A DNA stretch of 64,000 bases, taken from Chloranthus sessilifolius (Eukaryota > Streptophyta > Magnoliopsida > Chloranthales > Chloranthaceae). The stretch spans positions 77,518,671 to 77,582,670 of the forward strand of contig CM037598.1 in NCBI GenBank assembly GCA_021018995.1, given 5' to 3'. The notes beneath the pieces are model-generated. The model was not told where the DNA came from. It ran no database searches and was given only the letters and a program-made list of their open reading frames with translations. The position numbers and the translations under genes were made by a program. Positions 56,195 through 64,000 of this stretch are shown piece by piece; the stretch's first letter is position 1; every line of letters begins with the position of its first letter.

Positions 56195-56345
56195 AAAATC
56201 GACCGAACGGTTTTGAAACCGACCGAACAGTTTTTCAAACCGATCGAATGGTTACTTATTTTGATTGAACAGTTTTCATTTCAATCGAATGATTTTGTTC
56301 TGAAGCCTTCAGATTCACAGCTCGATAAAATCGATCGATCGGACG
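56195..56345. repeat. AAACCGACCGAACGGTTT-type array in solo LTR 1
   Basis: Five imperfect units (near 56198, 56216, 56237, 56258 and 56280), each roughly 20 bases, whose flanks AAACC and GGTTT are complementary around a CGACCGAA core. A final CGATCGATCGG cluster follows at 56330-56342. Confidence 0.75.
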
Positions 56346-57086
56346 ATTTTGTCAGATTTCACTGCAAACTCGGGTTTTAACTTCCCAACTCATTTTTCTT
56401 TAAAGCCTAACCTCTTCTCTTAAATTTTCACACACTTACTAACTAAATTCCTAACACATATGCAAAAACACCACTTAATCAAAATTCTTACCTCTTAAAT
56501 CGATCGATTCCTCGTTCCAAGCTTTCACACAACAAGCTAGGTTTTCTTAGCTTGGAGCTTCAGATTCCACACAATCCCAAGTTCGGAATTAAAATACCTT
56601 CTTTAATCCTTCACACACATGCATACAACGCATTTAAAGCCCTTCTCTTCTTCTTTCTCTTCTCTCTCTCAAACCCAAAAACCCCCAAGCAATTTCCAAA
56701 TGGTTTAAGCTTCCCTTGGAAGCTTGCCTTTTATAACATAAAGGGCTAATTCCCCCATACAACACATACACTCCTCTTGGATGTTAGCCTTGTCCAAGGA
56801 ACTAGACTCTACGTGAAACCAATACACCTAAGTGAGGTGTTATCTATTATAGAATTAATCTTTTAATTCGGTGTGGGGTCTGTACACCCAAACCACCTAT
56901 CAATAGGATTCGGTATTGGGCCAATACACACCACCACAGTGTATGAACTTGTCCTAAAAATTTCACACTTGTTCAAATGGACTCAAAACGATCTCGTTTG
57001 AAAAATCTGAATGGTGACATGTTTCTTAACAGACATGCACCCAATCAGTACCTATATTTTCAAAATTTTCAGGACGCTACAAAGAT

Positions 57087-57799
57087 ATTCCCTTTGAAAA
57101 GGAAATAGTTGTGTATCACAAATTTCGATCTTGTGCCTGCCATTACATCACACCAAATGGGAGCAAAATAGGGCTCAACAGATAAAAGCTCAAGAAATGA
57201 ATCAAATCGAGTACCTTTGTTTGCATCGTAGTTAGCAAGGAGGTACGCATGCTAAGGGCATCTACTACCCTATTCAAGGCACCAGATTTGTTCTTAATGA
57301 TGAACGTAAACTGCTGAAGATATGCAGCCAATCTAGCATGCCGACTGGAGAATTTGTCCTAATTGTTGATGTGCTGCAGAGCATCAAGATCCATGTACAA
57401 AATAAATTCATGGTAGGACAAGTAGGATCACCAATGCCATAGGACTCAAACCACCACATCATATGTGCTATAATTTAATTGTGCCCCATTCAACTTGGTA
57501 CTAAAAAGCGCAGCAGGTTTACTGTTCTAGCTCAAAACTGCCCCAATACCGGCTTTGGAAGCATCAGAGTGCAACTCGAATGCTTGAGAAAAATCTGGCA
57601 ATACGAGGACTGGTGCAACGGTAATGAGCTGCTTGATTCTGCAAAAAGCTTTTGTGGCTACTTCGGTCCATGAAAATTTTCCTGCCTTCATGTAATTCGA
57701 AACTGGTGTCATGATCATGCTAAAACTCGGAATGAATCGCCTATAAAAGGACACGAGGCCGTGAGAGTTGTGCACTTCGAACAGATTAGTAGGTATAGG
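57087..57799 (-). pseudogene. CRM-like RNase H region
   Basis: 'GLVSFYRRFIPSFSMIMTPV' (tether) and 'FELHSDASKAGIGAVLS' (RNase H start, catalytic Asp) at 57775-57527. After a frame break come 'QFTFIIKNKSGALNRVVDAL' (57331 onward) and the start of the integrase linker, up to the solo LTR target at 57086. Confidence 0.82.
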
Positions 57800-58720
57800 C
57801 TATTGCTTGATGGCTTCCACCTTTGATTCATCCACTGAGATACCATCCTTGCCCACCACGTTGCCCAAAAAGAGGATTCTATCCATCAAAAATGTGCACT
57901 TGTTAGTAGCAGCAAAGAATTTATCCTTGTGCATCACCAAAAGAACCTCTCGCAAGTGTTGCAAGTGAAAATCTGGGTTAACACTATAAATCAAAATATC
58001 ATCAAAATAAATCACAACAAACTTGCCAATAAAAGGACGAAAGGCTTGGTTCATCACTCACGTAAAAGTGCTTGGGGCATTGGAAAGTCCGAACGGTATA
58101 ACCATCCATTCGAATAAGCCCTCATGAGTTTTGAAGGCAGTTTTCCATTCGTCTACACGGATTCTGATTTGGTGGTATCCGCTATTCAAGTCAAGCTTAC
58201 TAAAGATAGTAGCTCCTCCTAACTGATCTAACAAGTCATCCAACCATGGGATGGGAAAGCGGTAGCGCATGATAATTTTATTTATAGCCCTGCTATCGAC
58301 ACAGACGCCAGGACCCACCCTTTTTCGGTGTAAGTAGTGCTAGTACGACACAAGGACTGAGGCTCTCCCTAATGTGCCCCTTCTCAAGCAACTCTTCTAC
58401 CTATCGTTGCAACTCATCATGTTCCTTGGGACTCATATGATAGTGAGGTCTGTTTGGCTGAGCAGATCCTGGGACAAGGTCAACCTGGTGTTGAATGTTT
58501 CATAGGGGTGGTAGTCCAGGGGCTAGGTCTATAGGGAACACATCTTGAAATTCATCGATTATTTTTTTTATTGGGTCAGGGATCTTCCCATCCACATGAT
58601 TTTCCTTCCCGATTAACACATATACCACTCCAGTTTCTGATGCGATCTCAATAAATCGATTCATAGAAAAGAGGTTGGATCCCTCCCCAGCTGGTGGTTT
58701 GGGTGTCAACTCTTTCTTCG
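57800..58720 (-). pseudogene. CRM-like reverse transcriptase
   Basis: From 58709: linker 'IIDEFQDVFPIDLAPGLPPL', a damaged stretch (58500-58320), then '[20 protein letters not shown]', '[20 protein letters not shown]' and '[14 protein letters not shown]'. The frame is interrupted near 58058. It continues with '[14 protein letters not shown]' (YFDD active site intact) and '[20 protein letters not shown]'. The SRAINKI signature separates it from the Tekay-like RT at 12 kb. Confidence 0.88.
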
Positions 58721-58801
58721 GTATTAATATAATTTGATGTTATGAAACATAAAATTGTATGTGTTCGATCGACCATCATGTGAAGCACTTCGATCACACT
58801 G

Positions 58802-59374
58802 TCATGGTCTCTCCAACAAAATATGACATGCATCCATCCGAACAACGTCACACCATATCTTATCTTTATAATTGCACCTAATAGAAAATGAAACCAAATA
58901 GCGTTTAGAAATTGTTACCATGTTCCCTGTCTTAAGCCAAGATAATTTGTATGGATTGGGATTCACTTCTGTAGGTAGTCCCGACTTCTGTACCGCTTCC
59001 TCTGTGATCACATTCTCGCAGTTGCCTGAATCGATAATGAATCGGCACACTTTACCCTCTGTCGTGCACGTCGACTGGAATATGTTGTTTCGCAGCCACC
59101 CGTTCCCATCGACCACTCTAGGAGTAAAACATGTTCGGCGTACCACAAGCAACTGCCCTTCATCACCCTCGACATATTCCTCTTCCGTGGTGTCGAAGAT
59201 AGGATTTCTTTCAGGTTCAACATCCTCCTGATCAGGATCGTCCAAATGGTCTATAAAAAGACCTTTTTCGATGCGATCTCCTTTCCGACAATCTGCAATT
59301 CGGTGTCTGACTTCCCCGCATATGAAACATCGGTGACTACCAGTAGGGGCTCGAGTAGGCCACCCCCTGATCAA
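58802..59374 (-). pseudogene. CRM-like zinc knuckle and protease
   Basis: 190 codons, the longest intact piece of this element. A CCHC knuckle (C-FI-C-GEVR-H-RIAD-C) is near 59320. An acidic linker follows, then the protease 'CRFIIDSGNCENVITEEAV' with DSG active site (about 58984), 'YKLSWLKTGNMVTISKRYLV', and 'CDVVRMDACHILLERP', which is the usual 'HILLGRPW' block with Gly changed to Glu. Downstream the reading becomes disordered until the RT. Confidence 0.85.
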
Positions 59375-59589
59375 TGGCTTCTCAGCTCCTCACGGTGTAT
59401 TGGTTCTTTCCGCTTGATTTTCGCCAGCACCCCTGGTACCACTCCATGTCGCCCCCGCCCAATCTACGATCGAGTTGTTTTTTGAACTGCAAGGCTCTCT
59501 GGTGTGCCTCTACAACATTTAAAGGGTCAAACAAATTAAGTGTGTCCAGAAATTGAATCCACATACCCCCAATATATCGAGAGACCAGT
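59375..59589 (-). pseudogene. CRM-like gag, distal part
   Basis: Encodes 'FLDTLNLFDPLNVVEAHQRA', 'LQFKKQLDRRLGGGDM' and on toward the zinc knuckle, with a stop near 59384. It is separated from the proximal gag by solo LTR 2, and the parallel uninterrupted sequence is at 52090-52265. Confidence 0.75.
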
Positions 59590-60499
59590 TGCGACGACCT
59601 CGACTTTTCTCCCTACACGAAAAATTTAGGAAAAGTCGGTCTGTCATCGAATCTAATGCTCAATGATCACACTAAACACTTAATTCTCTGACATTAACTA
59701 TGACTATCACACAATTCGAAAATCAGATAACAATATCTTATACAGATGTGGAATTTAAATCAGAACGTGCAAATATCCTATGGCATCTACATAAAATTCC
59801 TATACATATACAGGACAAAATCCAAAAAGAATAACCACCGATGACTGCCAACCATCACCTAAACAGTGGTCTATAAAATTCCCTTATACCTAGTCTAAAG
59901 CTCTATGGAAAGAAGTCCTCAGACGAAGGCTCCTCTTCTTCCAGTACGTAATCAGGATAAGCCTCAAGCTCCAAATCCTGAACAAAACCTACACCTATGG
60001 CATAAAGTCAAGATGAACTAATAGTTTAAGTTCAATAGAGAAAATCTGGTGCCAATTCATAATTTATCAAGCAATGCATAATTCTATGACTGAAGTTTCA
60101 AAGCATTTTTCTTATTTCAAATCAAGAATTCAAAATCTTTGAGTTCGGAATCATAAAACTTAAAACAAGTCATGTCAGAAAACAAGATCTAAACGTATCA
60201 TATCAAGAACGGGGTCACAAGATCTAAACGTGTCATGTCAAGAATGGAATCATATGCAGAATATATACAGGGTTCAGATGCAAAGCACTCCATGAAAACA
60301 GAAACAAGGTAAAAACCTCAAGGACTCTACCCCTCTCTAGATACACTTTCACTTTCATATCAAGACCAATATTCCATTAGGGTTAAAGCATCTCGTAGCG
60401 AGAACGGGCATCCTGTGAATGGGAACAGGATCATAACCCCGGGGACTCCACCCCTCTCTGGAGACTCCACTCCTCTTTACCCACTTGGACTTCCAGAGT

Positions 60500-60690
60500 A
60501 ACATTCAAAGTTTAAGTTCAAGATCATATTCAAGTAATAGTTCAAGCATATTCATGTTCAAGCAAGTGTTCAAGTGCAAGGTTCATATTCAAGCAAGAGT
60601 CTAAAGATTTCAAGATCAAGCATGCAAGAGTTCAAGAATTCGAGATCATATTCAAGCAAGTGTTCAAGAGTTCAAGTTGAATCTAATTAC
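60500..60690. repeat. TTCAAGCAAGTG array in solo LTR 2
   Basis: Around a dozen TTCAAG words (AGTTCAAG, GTGTTCAAG, ATATTCAAGCAAG). It is at the same relative position as the GTGTCCAAGG array of solo LTR 1. Confidence 0.7.
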
Positions 60691-60989
60691 CTTTCATGAA
60701 TCTAAGCTGAAAACAAAATATCAAGGCATGCAAATCAAATACACTTTCAAAATTCAAGCTCGAGCATATCATGGAATCTATGAATCGAATCAAAATGAGA
60801 TTGGGCATTGAGTTTTCCCTACCTCGGCCTCAAGGTTGTGCAAAGCAAGCAAAGGGGCGGTCTTTATCGATGATGTCCAGCTCACCAAGACCTACATATG
60901 TTCATGAATCATGTGTCAAGGTTAATCGACCAAGACGAATCGAAGTTATTCGAGTTTCATCAAAAGAAATCAAGAACAAGCCAAACTGG

Positions 60990-61160
60990 CAAATTCGCGT
61001 GAGTGATTCCAAATTCGCTCGAGCGAGTCCCAATGACACACATATTCTCGCTCGAGCGAGTTGCACCAGAGAAATTTAGCCTGATTTCTAGGCTAAATTC
61101 GCTCGAGTAAATGTTTTAGAATTTCTTCTCGCTCGAGCAATTTCTAATTAGCTAGAGCGG
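60990..61160. repeat. TTCGCTCGAGCGAGT array 1 in solo LTR 2
   Basis: Six to seven words built on CGCTCGAGCGAG, mostly perfect palindromes around CTCGAG, separated by 15-40 bases. Confidence 0.78.
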
Positions 61161-61724
61161 ATTCACTCGACTCTACAACTTTTGGGGTTCTTCTTCCCCA
61201 AACCAAACTCTTCTAAAAACTTCCAAAAATCATTTCTTAAGGGTCCTAACCAAAATCTAACCAAACTTAAACATATTTCACAACTCAAATCTCAAACCTT
61301 ACCTTTCTATGCTCCGTGTAAGAAGACCAAGATCATTGCGAATCACAAAGAATCAATGCCTAAACTTCTCATTCCAACGACGACTCAACTTTCTTGAAGA
61401 TCTTTAACCATGCATGCCAAGCCTAAGATTGCCAAGATCGGAAGGAGTGACACCAAGGTCTGTCGTTCATTTGATGCTTGAACCGCTAATCTTGTGGTGT
61501 CAAAATTGACGGTTTTCTCTCTGCAAAAGAAGAAAAAGTTTGCGAGAAAATCAACGGCGACAATCTCACCAAGAGCAAAGTTGAGAAGAAAAGATCAAAG
61601 GTTTAGATCTTCAAGTAGAAGGAAAAATGGAGCTAGGGTTTCTTATCCCAAAATATCTCAAAAAGCAAACGGAATGAAAATAAATGGATAAGAATGGGTG
61701 AGAAGCCCATATATAGCATAAAAG

Positions 61725-61915
61725 TCGCTCGAGTGATTGCAGAATTCACTCGAGTGATTTCCTATTTACAAAGGGCTGCTCGAAAATTCGCCCGAGCGAG
61801 TTCAACCAGTGAAATTTGGCCTTAAATAGTCACTCGTGCGACTTGTCGAATGCTCTTTGGACTCCGATTTTCTGAAGGATTCGCTAGAGCAATTTTGAGG
61901 TCGCTCGAGCGGATT
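61725..61915. repeat. CTCGAGTGA/CTCGAGCGAG array 2 in solo LTR 2
   Basis: Eight or so words (GTCGCTCGAGTGATT, TTCACTCGAGTGATT, TTCGCCCGAGCGAGTT, GTCACTCGTGCGAC, GTCGCTCGAGCGGATT). Same word family as the array 600 bases away. Confidence 0.78.
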
Positions 61916-62105
61916 TTCCAGTTTTCCTTTAACATTCTCTGGACTATTCCGATTTATGTTTGGGTTTATGTACCCAACCAAAATAGATGTGCTAGAAGCC
62001 ACATCACTGTCATTAAAAGTTTGACCAGATTCGAACCTATCAATGTAATCATATCATCGTCGAAAATCAACGATTCAATGCCAGAAACATTTTAGGGTCA
62101 TTACA

Positions 62106-62770
62106 CTAGTTGGTCGTTGGACTCGACAGGTCGTTACGTGCCAGTAATCGGTAAAACTCCATTGTGTGCTCATCAATAGTTTTTGCCCCCGACCTCAAGT
62201 TTCATAACTATTGCTACAACACCTTGGAAAAGTTATGGGGTAGAAACGCCGCTTGCAAAAGTTTCTTTAGTTTCTCCCATGCATCTACCTTTCCTTCCCT
62301 TGTCAGGCATGTGTGACCTTAATTTGTTGCCACCATGCGGCAACTTTCCCTCAAAACCTAGTTGCAACCAAAGGGACCTGCTTGTTTTCAAGTACCTCTA
62401 TGAAATCCAAGATCTCCTCAATGGAATAAAGCCAGTCGAGAAACTCTTCTAGTTGCACGCTGCCTTGGAATTCGGGCAGACCTATACATAACTTGGCGTC
62501 CCATCGTCGTGGATTCCCCTCCCTGGGTCCTCGCGACGGATCTGGATCGCCAAATACGTTTTCAAACTCGAGTTCTTCATCATTCTCATACACTGAACAA
62601 TCTGGGGTTTGATTCGCCCATCGTTCGTCCCTGGCCATCAAAGTGGCCATTTGGGTCGTGAGCGCCTCATCAATCAGGCGATTTCATCACGCTCGTGCAC
62701 TTCATGTATAGGCACTTCCCACGACCACCACATCTAGGTGGCATGGTGTAGAAACGATCCCTGGAAGTTA
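62106..62770 (-). pseudogene. CRM-like gag, proximal part
   Basis: 'MARDERWANQTPDCSVYEND', 'GLPEFQGSVQLEEFLDWLYS' and 'ENKQVPLVATRF' (62650-62351), then a stop where the sister copy reads Arg, followed by 'GKVAAWWQQIKV'. This is the chromovirus gag core, with the conserved pattern of Phe-Leu-Asp-Trp-Leu and later Ala-Trp-Trp. Several stops follow. The start codon is uncertain because the region near the primer site is damaged. Confidence 0.8.
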
Positions 62771-62771
62771 A

Positions 62772-62784
62772 GGCTTTGATACCA
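62772..62784 (-). promoter_or_regulatory. Primer-binding site of CRM-like element
   Basis: On the minus strand TGGTATCAAAGCC, one base from the usual tRNA-Met type TGGTATCAGAGCC, lies 2 bases inside the 5' LTR end at 62787. Confidence 0.75.
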
Positions 62785-62786
62785 AC

Positions 62787-63406
62787 TTATGCAGCGCTAT
62801 ACTGCAACCTTCCACTAGAACTGTTGATTTCTGGATAGAAATATCAAATCTCTAATAGGCATCCACCTTTCTTGTTAATTCACACAAACCTTTTTTGTTG
62901 ATTCACACGAATACCAAGAGAAACAGGAAAAAAGAGATCTCAAAAGACCTCAAAATTTAATATATTCAATAATAGTTTTCGTTTGTCTTACATCCATTAA
63001 ATAGAAAAGAAAGAAAAATTACTAAAAATAGCAAAAACGAGATAAGTCTATAGACCGAAAGATATTCTTGTTAGAATCAATCCAGAATCGAAACAGATCG
63101 ATTCTGAGTTGTAAATCTCCGGGAATTGCGAAAGATATTATTTCCTAAAATAGCAAAATTACTATTTTTAAGCCTTAAATGAAGGAATTTGCCTAAAAAA
63201 TGCAGACCTCACAGCCTATGACTATTGACCATTTTGGCATATCCGTTCCAGAATGGGTCTTCATGCAATTTTCTGATGTTTGGGTCCATGATTTCTACTA
63301 GTGCCTGACCCAAAATTCTAACAACAGGCTATTATATTACCCTCGAGTAGACCTATGTCGATCTAGGGCCTCCATTTATTCATTCGTGGTAATTTGTACT
63401 ACATCA
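62787..63406 (-). repeat. CRM-like 5' LTR
   Basis: Matches 52949-53550. It is longer because a segment around 'CTTGTTAATTCACACAAACC' is duplicated at 62869-62910. Its internal end is TTATGCAGCG on the + strand, where the other LTR has TGATGCAGCG, so a terminal base is mutated. Confidence 0.85.
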
Positions 63407-63407
63407 C

Positions 63408-63527
63408 ATAGGAGAGGAGGATGGCGAAGCTGAAGATGAGGATTACAAAGAAGAAGAAGATACCTCAGATGGCGAATCGAATTCCAATAGCAACGACAAC
63501 TTTGCATCTGTTTCAGTGACCCTATAG
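63408..63527 (+). pseudogene. Acidic C-terminus of an interrupted ORF
   Basis: Directly beyond the CRM-like LTR an open frame reads 'GEEDGEAEDEDYKEEEDTSD' and then 'GESNSNSNDNFASVSVTL', and stops at TAG 63525-63527. Acidic and Ser/Asn-rich tails of this kind occur in plant hAT-like transposases and in nuclear proteins. The upstream part is missing because the LTR abuts it. Family not recognised. Confidence 0.45.
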
Positions 63528-64000
63528 ACAGTAGTAGCTTTTGTGACTAATATAGCAGTAACGTATTTTGTATTTTGTATTGGAATAGGGCTTTAGTTGG
63601 GTTTTAATTACTTATGTGAAAGAAGTTATCGTAGAATGCACTCTTTCATGACCCAATGATTTTGTAAGAATTTTATCGTACATAGAATGCTTGAAGTCTA
63701 CTTTCAACTATCTATTTTTCGAGTTTCATGAGGTTGTGCAAATTTCATACGCCTAAATGTCTAGCATCATCAGCCTACCACATAAACCGAATTTAGTGAA
63801 ATAGTAGTGCTTTATGAGCAAAAAATCTTAATTTTGGAGATTCTCTCAAAAATTTTACGCTAACCTGTTGGTGCGCGCTTTTCTGTGCTCCTCTCGACTC
63901 CCGTTGAATCAATGGCTCCAATTCTGTCTAGGTGGACTCTAGCGATGAGACATGTGGAATGAAAAAAATAAATAAAAAGGGGGGATTTTTCTAGGAAGGT
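63528..64000 (+). other. 3' flank of the interrupted ORF
   Basis: T-rich DNA resembling a plant 3' UTR with 'TTTTGTATTTTGTATTGGAA' near 63560. No further gene is seen up to the window end. Confidence 0.35.

Larger units (their letters stand above)
54683..57081 (-). mobile_element. Solo LTR 1 (Tekay-type), inside CRM-like integrase
   Basis: A 2.4-kb block with TGTGACAG and GCTACA ends and a perfect 5-bp target duplication AAGAT (54678-54682 and 57082-57086), interrupting CRM-like pol. No coding, primer site or polypurine tract lies inside, so it is a solo LTR left by LTR-LTR recombination. The minus reading (start TGTAGCGTCC, TATA-like TTATAAAAGG near 56740) fits a Tekay-type LTR. It contains a GTGTCCAAGG array (55305-55500) and a CGACCGAAC array (56195-56345). 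Confidence 0.88.
59590..62105 (-). mobile_element. Solo LTR 2 (Tekay-type), inside CRM-like gag
   Basis: Inserted between 'GAGACCAGT' and 'CTAGTTGGTCG' of gag. Target copies CCAGT (59585-59589) and CTAGT (62106-62110) differ by one base, and the uninterrupted site survives in the tandem copy near 52270. The minus reading starts TGTAATGACCC and ends GTCGTCGCA. It is related to solo LTR 1 ('ACCACCGATGACTGCCAACC' near 59836 versus a similar stretch near 54903). It carries a TTCAAG array (60500-60690) and two CTCGAGCGAG arrays (60990-61160, 61725-61915) around a TATA-like motif near 61705-61720. Confidence 0.87.
52949..63406 (-). mobile_element. CRM-like chromovirus, full layout, with two nested solo LTRs
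   Basis: Minus-strand element: 5' LTR 63406-62787, tRNA-Met primer site, gag, protease, RT, RNase H, integrase, 3' LTR 53550-52949. Without the inserted LTRs (54683-57081, 59590-62105) it is about 5.5 kb, normal for a CRM or Reina chromovirus. The integrase reading frame reaches the 3' LTR with no gap, a known trait of some CRM elements. I favour CRM over Reina but cannot exclude the latter. The 3' LTR is followed directly by a second copy, so the two are in tandem with one shared LTR. Many stops and frameshifts mean inactivity. Confidence 0.82.

Overview
This is nuclear DNA of a flowering plant, almost certainly repeat-rich pericentromeric or intergenic chromatin. Nearly everything recognisable is retrotransposon: plant Ty3/gypsy lineages (Athila-like, Tat-like with an extra RNase H, Tekay-like and CRM-like chromoviruses), Copia remnants and an L1-type LINE tail. 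I see no intact host gene, rRNA, tRNA, CRISPR array or bacterial operon. The species cannot be named from the sequence.

Layout. 1-1302: 3' end of a LINE on the + strand, with poly(A). 3040-3338: an orphan, possibly organelle-targeted, first exon followed by a T-rich intron. 3.9-6.2 kb: two Copia scraps, one with its polypurine tract and 3' LTR. 7.7-9.2 kb: non-coding DNA with two arrays of GATCGATC words. 9429-12735 (-): decayed Tekay-like pol with chromodomain. 12736-13045 (-): Tat-type protease fragment, abutting head-to-head a Tat pol on the + strand (13082-16608) whose second RNase H and integrase are tandemly duplicated (1.13-kb unit). 16.6-22.3 kb, 32.7-33.7 kb and 48.1-51.7 kb: one long, hairpin-rich non-coding host tract, probably Tat LTR/UTR, split by two nested elements.

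Nested element A (22335-32689) is a gag-only Athila-like element with LTRs of about 2.8-2.9 kb, a tRNA-Asp-type primer site and a near-perfect target duplication. Nested element B (33743-48123) is a 14.4-kb Athila-like element with gag, protease, reverse transcriptase, RNase H, integrase and a further 3' ORF, bounded by a perfect TAGAT duplication. A and B share gag, primer site and 3' untranslated region. B, or a relative, is therefore the natural candidate for having mobilised A.

51.7-63.4 kb (-): a CRM-like chromovirus, complete in layout, running from a 5' LTR at 63406 to a 3' LTR ending at 52949. The 3' LTR is shared in tandem with a second, truncated copy (52948 to 51701). Two solo LTRs of Tekay type sit inside it (54683-57081 and 59590-62105), both with target duplications. 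The element interrupts an ORF with an acidic C-terminus (63408-63527, +).

The most unusual feature is not coding. Several elements carry their own short, self-complementary word repeated many times in LTR or UTR DNA (GATCGATC, CTCTCGA, TTTGCGAAA, CGACCGAAC, CTCGAGCGAG). The host tract at 48.2-48.9 kb holds two consecutive families of stem-loops: one with a conserved stem and changing loops, the next with a constant 10-nt loop (TATTGTTTCA) and stems that change on both arms together.
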